Assembly: GCA_041486385.1 (NCBI GenBank)
Contig: JBGPLJ010000247.1
Span: forward strand, 1-5,690
Length of the DNA stretch: 5,690 nt
DNA from: JBGPLJ01 sp041486385
GTDB lineage: Bacteria; Pseudomonadota; Gammaproteobacteria; Steroidobacterales; Steroidobacteraceae
Direction: 5' to 3'
Shown here: positions 1-5,690 of the stretch, piece by piece
Layout: the number at the start of each line of letters is the position of its first letter
Numbering within the stretch: the stretch's first letter is position 1
Made by a program: the position numbers and the translations under genes
The notes under the pieces: generated by a model
Told to the model about the DNA's origin: nothing
The model's database searches: none
Seen by the model: the letters and a program-made list of their open reading frames with translations, nothing else

Positions 1-1186
1 CGCCTGCGCAAATTTCACTGTCGCGTCGCCGCCCACGGCGGCCGATCTTGAACACGCGCACAAGCTCCTCGCCAGTGCGATCCTCTTCGATGGCCACAAC
101 GACCTGCCTTGGGCCATTCGCACCGACAAGAAGACGCCGAACGACGTCGTCGGCTACGACCTGCGCAAGCCAACGGCCGGAAATACGGATATCCCGCGCT
201 TGCGGCAGGGTGGCTTGAGCGCGCAGTTCTGGTCCGTGTATGTCCCTGGCGAGCTAACCACCGGATGGGCGCACACGCAGCTCGAGCAGATCGACCTCGC
301 GCGTCGCATGATCGCGCAATACCCGGATGTGTTTCAGTTCGCGACCACGGCCGCGGACATTCGCAACGCCAAGAAGCACGGCCGCATCGGCTCGATGCTC
401 GGCATCGAGGGCGGGCACGCCATCGAGAATTCGCTGGGGGCGCTCCGCGCCTACTACGACCTCGGCGTGCGCTACATGACCTTGACGCACAACACGAACA
501 CGGACTGGGCGGATTCGGCGGCCGACGTGCCCGCACATCACGGGCTCACGCCGTTCGGCGAGCAGGTGGTGCTCGAGATGAATCGCATCGGCATGCTGGT
601 CGATCTCGCGCACGTGTCTGCCGAGACCATGGACGACGCGCTGCGCGTCTCGCGCGCGCCGGTGATCTTCTCGCACTCCTCGGCACGCGCCATCTGCGAC
701 GTGCCGCGCAACGTGCCCGATGACATCCTCAAGCGTTTGCCGGCGAATGGCGGCGTCGTCATGGTCGCGTTCGTCGCTGGATTCACGGACCCGGATGTTG
801 CCAAGGTCATGCAGCCCGTTATCGAGGAATACAACCGCCGCGCGCGCGAGGTCACGACCGAAGCGGAACGGAATGCGCTCTTCGAGAACATCATGACCGG
901 CGTGAAGATGCCGCCGACCTCGGTCGCTAAAGTCGCGGACCAGGTCGAATACATTCGAAAGGTGGCGGGTGTCGAGCATGTCGGCATCGGCTCGGACTTT
1001 GACGGCAACACCGCGTGGCCGGTCGGGCTATCGGATGTCTCGATGTATCCGAATCTCTTCGCGGAACTTATTTCTCGCGGCTGGACGGACCATGACCTGA
1101 AGCTCCTCGCCGGCGAGAACGTGTTGCGAGTGCTGGAGCAGGCGGAGAAGGTCTCCGCCGCCATGAAGTCAGAACAAAAACATTAG
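1..1186 (+). CDS. Peptidase family M19 (renal-dipeptidase-like) zinc dipeptidase, 5' end cut by window edge
   Basis: The reading frame is open from base 2 and gives 394 visible residues ending in TAG at 1184-1186. It shows the M19 metal site in order: HND (His32, Asp34, counting from base 2), Glu136 in GIEGGH, His204 in DLAHVS and His225 in FSHSS, then the acidic motif GSDFDG at about 331-336. GLSAQFWSVYV (71-81) and GENVLRVL near the C-terminus are also typical. Family members are binuclear-zinc amidohydrolase-fold TIM barrels that cleave dipeptides, including some with a D-residue, and are often exported or membrane-anchored. The family usually runs 350-430 residues, so only the start and any signal peptide are missing. 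The visible N-terminus begins Ala-Cys-Ala-Asn, which could be the end of a lipoprotein signal, but the bases needed to judge are outside. A TTG at 200 cannot be the start because the HND metal ligands lie upstream of it. Family assignment is very secure; substrate is unknown. Confidence 0.95.
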   Translation, partial: ACANFTVASPPTAADLEHAHKLLASAILFDGHNDLPWAIRTDKKTPNDVVGYDLRKPTAGNTDIPRLRQGGLSAQFWSVYVPGELTTGWAHTQLEQIDLARRMIAQYPDVFQFATTAADIRNAKKHGRIGSMLGIEGGHAIENSLGALRAYYDLGVRYMTLTHNTNTDWADSAADVPAHHGLTPFGEQVVLEMNRIGMLVDLAHVSAETMDDALRVSRAPVIFSHSSARAICDVPRNVPDDILKRLPANGGVVMVAFVAGFTDPDVAKVMQPVIEEYNRRAREVTTEAERNALFENIMTGVKMPPTSVAKVADQVEYIRKVAGVEHVGIGSDFDGNTAWPVGLSDVSMYPNLFAELISRGWTDHDLKLLAGENVLRVLEQAEKVSAAMKSEQKH

Positions 1187-1215
1187 AGCGAGTCGAATCG
1201 GTTGGTACCGGCGGG

Positions 1216-1244
1216 ATGATCGCCCCGGAAACGACTCGTATACT
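1216..1244 (+). promoter_or_regulatory. Possible sigma-70-type promoter for the aldehyde dehydrogenase gene
   Basis: TATACT at 1239-1244 matches 5 of 6 positions of the -10 consensus. At a 17-base spacing, 1216-1221 (ATGATC) matches only the central TGA of the -35 consensus. A transcript starting near 1251 would have a leader of about 37 bases before the ATG at 1288 and would exclude the in-frame ATG at 1216. The -10 is good and the -35 is weak, so this may depend on an activator or be fortuitous. It lies in the 101-base gap after the dipeptidase gene; I see no clear intrinsic terminator for that gene in the gap. Confidence 0.35.
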
Positions 1245-1277
1245 GGGCCACGCATCTCCCTTAGACAGCGCCACTCC

Positions 1278-1281
1278 GGAG
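1278..1281 (+). promoter_or_regulatory. Ribosome binding site that fixes the aldehyde dehydrogenase start
   Basis: GGAG sits 6 bases upstream of the ATG at 1288. The alternative in-frame ATG at 1216 lacks a comparably placed core and would add 24 residues not resembling an ALDH N-terminus. This supports 1288 as the start. Confidence 0.65.
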
Positions 1282-1287
1282 CCGCCC

Positions 1288-2754
1288 ATGAACGCCGTGA
1301 AATCCCCGTCCGCGTATTCGGTCAAGCACCCCCACTCTTTCTATATCGGCGGCCAATGGGTGAAGCCGGCGACCAGCAACCTGCTCTCGGTCATCTCGCC
1401 GGTGACCGAGGAGGTCATTGCGACCTACGCCGAGGCGAGCACGCAGGACGTGGACCGCGCGGTCGCCGCGGCGCGCGAGGCCTTCGACAAAGGGCCGTGG
1501 CCGCGGATGTCGCAGGCGGAGCGCGGCAAGCAGCTTCTCAAGATTGCCGAGATCATGAAGGCCCGCCATGCGGAGTTCGCCGAGATCTGGACGGCGGAAG
1601 TGGGCGCGCCGATTTCCTTTACGCGCTACGCCTCCGGGCAGGCTGCGGGGCTCTTCGCTTACTACGGCGAGCTCATCCAGACGTACCGACTCGTCGACGA
1701 GCGGCGCCGCGACAACGGCGGGCTGGTGCGCGTGGTGAAGGAGCCGGTCGGCGTTTGCGCGGCGATCACGCCGTGGAACGCACCGCTCGTGCTCCTTTGC
1801 TACAAGGTCGCGGCGGCGCTCGCCGCGGGCTGCACCATCGTTGCCAAGCCCGCGCCGGAAACGCCCATGGATGCGTACGTGCTTGCCGAGTGCATCGAAG
1901 CGGCCGGCCTGCCGCCGGGCGTCTTCAACGTGGTGCCCGCAGGACGCGAGGTCGGCGATTTCCTGATCCGTCACCGAGGCATCGACAAGATCAGCTTCAC
2001 GGGCAGCAGCGCGGCGGGCAGCAAGATCGCGGCGGCGGCCGCCGAGCGTCTGGCGCGCACCAGCTTCGAGCTCGGCGGCAAATCGGCCGCGATCGTCATG
2101 GAGGACGCGGACCTCGGCAATGTGCTGCAGAGCCTCGTGCCCTTCTCGATGCCGATCACCGGCCAGGTATGCTTCTCGCTCACCCGCGTGCTAGTGCCGC
2201 AGAAGCGCAAGCAGGAAGTGCTCGACGCCTACGTGAGCGCCGTGCGCCAGGTGAAGGTGGGCGATCCGTCGCAGGAAGATACGCAGATGGGGCCGCTCAC
2301 CATGGAGCGGCAGCTGAAGCGCGTGCAAGGCTACATCGCCAAGGGCCGCGCGGAAGGCGCAAAGATTGTCCTCGGCGGCGGCCGACCGGCGAACTTCAAG
2401 CGTGGCTACTACATTGAGCCCACGGTGTTCAGCGACGTGCAAAGCAAGATGACGATCGCGCAGGAGGAAATCTTCGGACCGGTCGTGTCGTTCATCGCGT
2501 ACGACTCGCCGGACGATGCGATCGCGAAAGCGAACGATACGATCTACGGCCTGCACGGCGCCGTGTACACGAAGGATCCGGAGCAGGGCTACGCGCTCGC
2601 GCGGCGCGTGCGCTCCGGCAGCGTCACCGTGAACGGCATGATCGTCGATCCCAAGATGCCCGTCGGCGGCTTCAAACAGTCCGGCATGGGCCGCGAGGGC
2701 GGTATCGAGGGGCTCGATCCGTATTTTGAGCTGAAGACCGTGTACTTCGCGTGA
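1288..2754 (+). CDS. NAD(P)-dependent aldehyde dehydrogenase (ALDH superfamily)
   Basis: This 488-residue protein is a normal-length, intact ALDH that oxidises an aldehyde to the acid in the cytoplasm. All hallmark residues are present: Asn164 in TPWNAPL (oxyanion hole), Lys187 in AKPAPETP (cofactor ribose), the Rossmann turn TGSSAAG with Gly239 and Gly244, general base Glu261 in FELGGKS, nucleophile Cys295 in TGQVC, and Glu394/Phe396 in EEIFGPVV. Glu261 to Cys295 is 34 residues, matching the 268/302 spacing of classical ALDHs. The C-terminus has VGGFKQSGMGREGG, and YIGGQWV near residue 20 is the usual N-terminal strand. The start is chosen from the GGAG at 1278-1281 and a likely promoter overlapping the upstream ATG. 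The protein is of the classical tetrameric or dimeric type; the substrate cannot be read from sequence. The convergent MFS and aldo/keto reductase genes hint at organic-acid or carbonyl catabolism, which is inference. Confidence 0.96.
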   Translation: MNAVKSPSAYSVKHPHSFYIGGQWVKPATSNLLSVISPVTEEVIATYAEASTQDVDRAVAAAREAFDKGPWPRMSQAERGKQLLKIAEIMKARHAEFAEIWTAEVGAPISFTRYASGQAAGLFAYYGELIQTYRLVDERRRDNGGLVRVVKEPVGVCAAITPWNAPLVLLCYKVAAALAAGCTIVAKPAPETPMDAYVLAECIEAAGLPPGVFNVVPAGREVGDFLIRHRGIDKISFTGSSAAGSKIAAAAAERLARTSFELGGKSAAIVMEDADLGNVLQSLVPFSMPITGQVCFSLTRVLVPQKRKQEVLDAYVSAVRQVKVGDPSQEDTQMGPLTMERQLKRVQGYIAKGRAEGAKIVLGGGRPANFKRGYYIEPTVFSDVQSKMTIAQEEIFGPVVSFIAYDSPDDAIAKANDTIYGLHGAVYTKDPEQGYALARRVRSGSVTVNGMIVDPKMPVGGFKQSGMGREGGIEGLDPYFELKTVYFA

Positions 2755-2756
2755 GG

Positions 2757-4010
2757 CTAGGTTGACGGAGTCTCGTCGGAGGCCGACGCGAACGGCGGTT
2801 GGTCCGGAAGGAAACACATCACGAGGCCCGCAAGCAGGAAAGCCACGCCACAGAGCGCGATGCCGCGAGCCAGTCCCACCATACTGGCGAGCTGCCCCAT
2901 GGCAAACGGAGCGAAGGCCGCGATGCCCCGACCGACGTTGAAACAGAAGCCTGCTCCAAGACTGCGGATGCGCGTCGGATAAAGCTCGGGGAAATACGCG
3001 CCAAAAATGCCCGTTTGCGCAAAGAACACGGCGACGACGGGCCCGATCCAGAGCAGCGCGCTGAGGTTGTCGAGCGACGCGTAGATCGGCAGCAGCACGC
3101 TGGTGACAAGGAAGCTGAGCACCAGCGCGCGACGCTTGCCGATCCGATCCGCCAGCGCACCCAGCAACGGGTAGCCGCAGAACATGCCGACATTCAAGAC
3201 GAGCACGTACCGCCCCATGCTTGCGGCACTCAGTCCATGATCGCGCACGAGAAAGGTGGGCAGCCAGGTATTGGCTCCCCAATAGGCCGTCAGGAAGCAG
3301 GCCGATGCCAGGGTTCCGAGCAGCGTGTGCTTGCGAAATCCCGGCGCGAAGATCTCCGCAACGGAAGTGCGGGATGCGCCGGCCGGACGGGAACGGTGTG
3401 CACGCCAGAGGGGCGACTCCGGAACGAACAAGAATACGTAGAGCGCGGCGAGCAGGCCGAGCGCGCCGAACAGGAACAGGCTGCGCCAGCCGTATCGCGG
3501 CAGCACCGTAGCCGCGAGCACCGCCGCGACGCTCACGCCGACCGGCCACATGCTCAGCACCCACGACACGGCACGCGCTCGCGACTCCTTGGGCCAGCTC
3601 TCGTTGATGAGCGTCGTCACCGCGGCCCACACGCCGCCGAGGCCAAGGCCAGCCAGCAGCCGCAGAACCATCACATCCCAGCGCGAACGGGCAAGCGCCA
3701 GGGCGGCCGTGAACAAGGCGAAGATGACGACGCCTGCGATCAGGGCGCGCCGCCGTCCGTAGCGATCCGCGAACCAGCCGAGCGCGACGCCGCTCAGTCC
3801 GACCCCGACCATGCCGGCCGTACCGAGCATCCCGGCCTCACCGAGCGAAAGGTTCCACTCCGATATCAGAAACGGGAGAGCCAGGGCCAGCATCATGAAG
3901 TCCATGGCATCGAACCCGTAGCACATCGCGCTCGCTGCGAGCACGTGCCAGCGCGATGCGGGCCTCGATTCGAGTCGGCTTGCTGGCGGCAGTCGGTTCA
4001 CGCGATCCAA
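2757..4010 (-). CDS. MFS symporter, AAHS/MucK/NanT-like, probable organic (aromatic) acid uptake
   Basis: This 417-residue inner-membrane protein has about 12 hydrophobic segments in two halves, separated by a basic loop near residues 200-230. TM1 carries GFDAMD (Asp34, Asp37), similar to the acidic TM1 motif of aromatic-acid:H+ symporters, though the first Asp of the classic DGxD is Tyr here. The loop after TM2 has the MFS signature GWFADRYGRRR (78-88), and the second half repeats it as ALADRIGKRR (285-294). PELYPTRIRSLGAGFCFNVGRG (341-362) before TM11 matches the segment shared by MucK, NanT and PcaK-type carriers. Together these suggest proton-coupled uptake of a small organic acid; the exact substrate is open. 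Translation probably begins at TTG 4010, or at GTG 4001 three codons later; neither has a good Shine-Dalgarno and no in-frame ATG is suitable. It starts 18 bases after the aldo/keto reductase stop, so it is likely co-transcribed and perhaps translationally coupled. Confidence 0.9.
   Translation of the reverse strand: MDRVNRLPPASRLESRPASRWHVLAASAMCYGFDAMDFMMLALALPFLISEWNLSLGEAGMLGTAGMVGVGLSGVALGWFADRYGRRRALIAGVVIFALFTAALALARSRWDVMVLRLLAGLGLGGVWAAVTTLINESWPKESRARAVSWVLSMWPVGVSVAAVLAATVLPRYGWRSLFLFGALGLLAALYVFLFVPESPLWRAHRSRPAGASRTSVAEIFAPGFRKHTLLGTLASACFLTAYWGANTWLPTFLVRDHGLSAASMGRYVLVLNVGMFCGYPLLGALADRIGKRRALVLSFLVTSVLLPIYASLDNLSALLWIGPVVAVFFAQTGIFGAYFPELYPTRIRSLGAGFCFNVGRGIAAFAPFAMGQLASMVGLARGIALCGVAFLLAGLVMCFLPDQPPFASASDETPST
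2774..2788. terminator. Weak hairpin at the convergent gene ends
   Basis: CGTCGG at 2774-2779 pairs perfectly with CCGACG at 2783-2788 around a 3-base loop. It lies inside the last codons of the minus-strand MFS gene, about 20 bases past the ALDH stop. There is no T-run on either strand, so it is not a classical intrinsic terminator. It is noted because no other stop signal is visible between the two converging genes. A six-base GC stem can easily occur by chance here. Confidence 0.2.
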
Positions 4011-4028
4011 GATCTTCGGAGCAGTCGT

Positions 4029-5003
4029 CTAGCCGCCGGGCGGGCGCTTGGGTTCACCGCCCACGCTCGCTTCGTCGAGCAGCTGCACGGACACGGCGTC
4101 GAGCCGCAGGCTCGTCGAGCCGATCAGTTCTGCAAGCTGCGGCAGCGCTGTCGCGCTCGCGATCGGCGCCGTGACGCCGTGGGACACGAGCCACATAAGA
4201 GCGACCTGTGCTTGCGTCGCGCCGACCTTCGCCGCCACTGCGTCGAGCGCCGCCAGGATGCGCATGCCGCGCGGGTTTAACATCCCCTGCACGGCCATCG
4301 CGCGCGGACGGCCTTTCAGGTCGGCCTCGCTGCGGTACTTGCCCGTGAGGAAGCCGCTCGCGAGCGAGAAATAGCTGATGACGCCGAGCTCCTCGCGCTC
4401 GCACAGCTGCGCCAGCGCGCCTTCGTAATTCGCGCGATCATAGAGGTTGTACCAGGGCTGCATGCTCTCGTAGCGCGCGAAGCCATTGCGGCGGCTGACT
4501 TCGAGCGCCTGTGCCAGCCGCTCGGCGCTGTAATTCGAAGCACCGATGCAGCGGACCTTGCCTGCCTTGATGAGTTCATCGAAAGCGCCGAGCGTCTCCT
4601 CCAGCGGCGTTTCGGGATCATCGGCGTGCGCCTGGTAGAGATCGATGTGACTCGTGCGCAGGCGGCGCAGCGATGCCTCGACCGCTGCCAAGATATAGGC
4701 ACGCGACAGCCCGCGCTTGCCCGGGCCCATCTCGTGCCCGACCTTCGTGGCGATGAGTACCTTGTTGCGCTTGCCGCTTTGCTGCAGCCAGCTGCCGATC
4801 ACCGACTCGGATTCGCCGCCCTGGTGCCCGGGAATCCAGCGCGAGTAGACGTCTGCCGTATCGATCAGATTAACGCCGGCGTCGACGCAGGCATCGAACA
4901 ACCGATGCGAGGTCTTCTCATCGGCCGTCCAGCCGAGCACGTTGCCGCCGAGGGCCAGTGGCGCGACCGACAACGCCGAACGCCCGAGCTTTCTGTAGAT
5001 CAT
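4029..5003 (-). CDS. Aldo/keto reductase, NADPH-dependent
   Basis: This 324-residue cytoplasmic (beta/alpha)8-barrel oxidoreductase starts MIYRKLGRS, the standard opening of the AKR families related to IolS, Tas and YajO. The catalytic tetrad is complete: Asp48 and Tyr53 in DTADVYS, Lys87 in ATKVGHE and His126 in DLYQAHADD. GKVRCIGASNYS follows at about 150-160, and IASATALPQLAELI near 280-295 occupies the usual phosphate-binding C-terminal region of the NADPH site. It should reduce an aldehyde or ketone, or oxidise an alcohol; the substrate is not predictable. ATG 5003 is preferred over the in-frame TTG at 5069, which would add 22 residues absent from the family; a weak GAG lies 6 bases upstream of the ATG. 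It is the first gene of a two-gene minus-strand operon with the MFS transporter, which suggests it acts on the imported compound or a product of it (inference). Confidence 0.94.
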   Translation of the reverse strand: MIYRKLGRSALSVAPLALGGNVLGWTADEKTSHRLFDACVDAGVNLIDTADVYSRWIPGHQGGESESVIGSWLQQSGKRNKVLIATKVGHEMGPGKRGLSRAYILAAVEASLRRLRTSHIDLYQAHADDPETPLEETLGAFDELIKAGKVRCIGASNYSAERLAQALEVSRRNGFARYESMQPWYNLYDRANYEGALAQLCEREELGVISYFSLASGFLTGKYRSEADLKGRPRAMAVQGMLNPRGMRILAALDAVAAKVGATQAQVALMWLVSHGVTAPIASATALPQLAELIGSTSLRLDAVSVQLLDEASVGGEPKRPPGG

Positions 5004-5026
5004 GTGAGTCTCAGTGCCGATGCGAC

Positions 5027-5055
5027 ATACTAGACTTTTCGGGCTTGCCTTCGAA
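5027..5055 (-). promoter_or_regulatory. Possible promoter of the aldo/keto reductase-MFS operon
   Basis: On the minus strand, TTCGAA (5055-5050) and TAGTAT (5032-5027) are 17 bases apart, matching the -35 and -10 consensus at 3/6 and 4/6 positions. Initiation near 5020 would leave a leader of about 17 bases before ATG 5003. The 58-base spacer 5004-5061 must also serve the divergent gene; CATACT at 5026-5031 is a 4/6 -10 for the + strand without a clear -35. No convincing operator repeat is visible, only the short TGAG-T-CTCA dyad at 5005-5013. Confidence 0.28.
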
Positions 5056-5061
5056 ACCCAA

Positions 5062-5529
5062 ATGTTCAAGACCAGCAGAATAAGCTACGGAGGAACCGCT
5101 GCGGTCGTGACCAGCACGGCGTTAGTTGGCGGTCTCAGTGCCGCGGACACGACGAAACCTGTAATTGTAAGTGCTCTTCTGATTGCAGCACTCGCCGATA
5201 ACCTTACGGACGCTCTGAGCGTACACGTCTTTCAGGAATCCGAGCAGCTTGACCAGAAGGACGCGTTCACCGGAACTGTGACGAACTTTGCGACACGGCT
5301 ACTGTTATGCATCAGCTTCGTGTCCTTGGTCGTATTGTTCCCACGCGCGCATGCCACCGAAGTAGCCATCGTGTGGGGCGCGTTGCTTCTCGCCATACTC
5401 ACTTACCTGGTGGCGCGGGAACGTAAACTGAATCCCCTGCTGGAGGTAGCCAAACACTTGGGGATTGCTTCCACAGTTGTCGTAGTAAGCATGCTGATCG
5501 GACACTGGATCGGCAGAGCGCTCAGCTGA
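5062..5529 (+). CDS. Compact five-TM membrane protein, VIT1/CCC1-like
   Basis: This 155-residue protein has about five hydrophobic helices (near 9-27, 33-52, 79-95, 99-117 and 132-152). It opens with ISYGGTAAVVTS and has ADNLTDALSVHVFQESE at 45-61. The order (helix 1, acidic end of helix 2, charged loop, three more helices) resembles the VIT1/CCC1 iron/manganese transporter family, whose second helix ends in a similar Ala-Asp...Glu pattern. VIT1 proteins are usually about 220-250 residues with a larger cytoplasmic metal-binding segment between helices 2 and 3; here that loop is only about 25 residues. Asp46, Asp50, Glu59 and Glu61 are candidate ion-contacting residues. The relationship is recognised by pattern only, and transport is inferred. 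ATG 5062 is chosen because YGG then lies close to the N-terminus; it has no good Shine-Dalgarno, and GTG 5014 or ATG 5020 are in-frame alternatives. Hand-counted GC of 5101-5520 is about 56%, against 63-70% in sampled neighbouring lines, suggesting a different history or weak codon selection. Confidence 0.72.
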   Translation: MFKTSRISYGGTAAVVTSTALVGGLSAADTTKPVIVSALLIAALADNLTDALSVHVFQESEQLDQKDAFTGTVTNFATRLLLCISFVSLVVLFPRAHATEVAIVWGALLLAILTYLVARERKLNPLLEVAKHLGIASTVVVVSMLIGHWIGRALS

Positions 5530-5549
5530 ATCCGTTCGTGTGCAAGTCC

Positions 5550-5578
5550 ATTCGGCGAGAATCGGAGACACGCCGAGT
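5550..5578 (+). other. Hairpin between the VIT-like gene and the right-edge reading frame
   Basis: ATTCGGCG at 5550-5557 pairs with CGCCGAGT at 5571-5578: eight pairs including one T-G wobble, around a 13-base loop. It begins 20 bases after the VIT-like stop. No T-run follows, so an intrinsic terminator is unlikely. The loop holds GGAG (5564-5567) and the stem ends one base before the ATG at 5580, so if that frame is translated the structure could influence its start. Chance occurrence is possible. Confidence 0.3.
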
Positions 5579-5579
5579 C

Positions 5580-5690
5580 ATGTTCCTACTAAGGTCGTTG
5601 TGGTTGCCGTTCTTGTTGATAGCCGCGGACGTTGTTAAGGCGCTGCTACAGGCGGGCGCTAGCCCACGCCATTCACGATCTTGCGACCTC
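5580..5690 (+). CDS. Possible gene start running off the right edge, ankyrin-like segment
   Basis: From ATG 5580 the frame stays open for 37 codons to the window end. The peptide begins MFLLRSLWLPFLL, a short hydrophobic stretch after one Arg that could be a signal peptide or just a helix. It continues IAADVVKALLQAGASP, which closely fits the second half of an ankyrin repeat (typically D-V-V-K-x-L-L-x-A-G-A-x-P). The middle of a full repeat, the turn between the two helices, is missing. The ribosome binding site is poor: GGAG at 5564-5567 is 12 bases away, in the loop of a hairpin. An in-frame GTG at 5538 is an alternative start. It could be a true ankyrin-repeat protein, a decayed remnant, or a chance frame; the rest of the gene is needed to tell. 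Confidence 0.3.
   Translation, partial: MFLLRSLWLPFLLIAADVVKALLQAGASPRHSRSCDL

Noticed and set aside
254..979. A 241-codon minus-strand frame opposite the dipeptidase
   Set aside because: His/Arg/Asp-rich shadow with no motif; the + strand M19 frame is unambiguous.
1208..1228. A possible CCGG-flanked hairpin after the dipeptidase stop
   Set aside because: Only four outer pairs form before a mismatch, and no T-run follows.
1356..2417. A 353-codon + strand frame inside the ALDH gene
   Set aside because: The composition is Arg/Gly/Ala-rich, typical of a shifted frame, and the ALDH frame carries every catalytic residue.
2191..3630. A 479-codon minus-strand frame crossing the ALDH and MFS genes
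   Set aside because: It overlaps the MFS gene in another frame and the ALDH in antisense, is Arg-rich and lacks motifs; it is a GC shadow.
4038..4062. GGGCGG/CCGCCC inverted repeat with a 13-base loop at the 3' end of the reductase gene
   Set aside because: Six GC pairs inside GC-rich coding sequence, no T-run, and a downstream co-transcribed gene; likely chance.
2799..4280. A 493-codon + strand frame antisense to the MFS and reductase genes
   Set aside because: The product is rich in Arg, Glu, Gln and His without any recognisable domain, and it opposes two genes with complete family motifs. Long antisense frames are expected at this GC.
5089..5109. GGAGGA at 5089-5094 as ribosome binding site for a GTG start at 5107
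   Set aside because: The spacing is 12 bases and the start would remove much of the first membrane helix; the bases encode the Gly-Gly of the YGG motif.
5305..5571. An 88-codon minus-strand frame opposite the VIT-like gene
   Set aside because: No recognisable motif, and it opposes a frame with coherent membrane helices.

Overview
The window is high-GC bacterial DNA (63-70% GC in the coding lines I counted by hand) with densely packed genes, standard bacterial start sites and no RNA genes, CRISPR arrays or insertion-sequence hallmarks. Gene content and base composition fit a Gram-negative proteobacterium, perhaps a beta- or gammaproteobacterium with a versatile catabolic lifestyle. That placement is inference; nothing here fixes the taxon.

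Layout from left to right: (1) a peptidase family M19 (renal-dipeptidase-like) zinc dipeptidase on the + strand, cut by the left edge; (2) a complete NAD(P)-dependent aldehyde dehydrogenase on the + strand, with its own likely promoter and a clear ribosome binding site at 1278-1281; (3) converging on it with only 2 bases between stop codons, a two-gene minus-strand operon read from right to left: an aldo/keto reductase (4029-5003) followed 18 bases later by a 12-TM MFS symporter (2757-4010); (4) across a 58-base divergent spacer, a + strand gene for a compact five-helix membrane protein resembling a shortened VIT1/CCC1-type transporter, clearly lower in GC (about 56%) than its neighbours; (5) a hairpin and a short reading frame running off the right edge, whose visible part resembles half an ankyrin repeat.

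The MFS transporter, aldo/keto reductase and aldehyde dehydrogenase could form a small catabolic or aldehyde-handling module: uptake of an organic (possibly aromatic) acid, with NADPH-dependent reduction and NAD(P)-dependent oxidation of carbonyl intermediates. Only the reductase-transporter pair is linked by operon structure. The dipeptidase and the VIT-like protein have no evident functional tie to it.

I do not see a convincing undescribed system. The parts most worth a second look are the compact VIT-like membrane protein with its lower GC, and the hairpin plus ankyrin-like open frame at the right edge.
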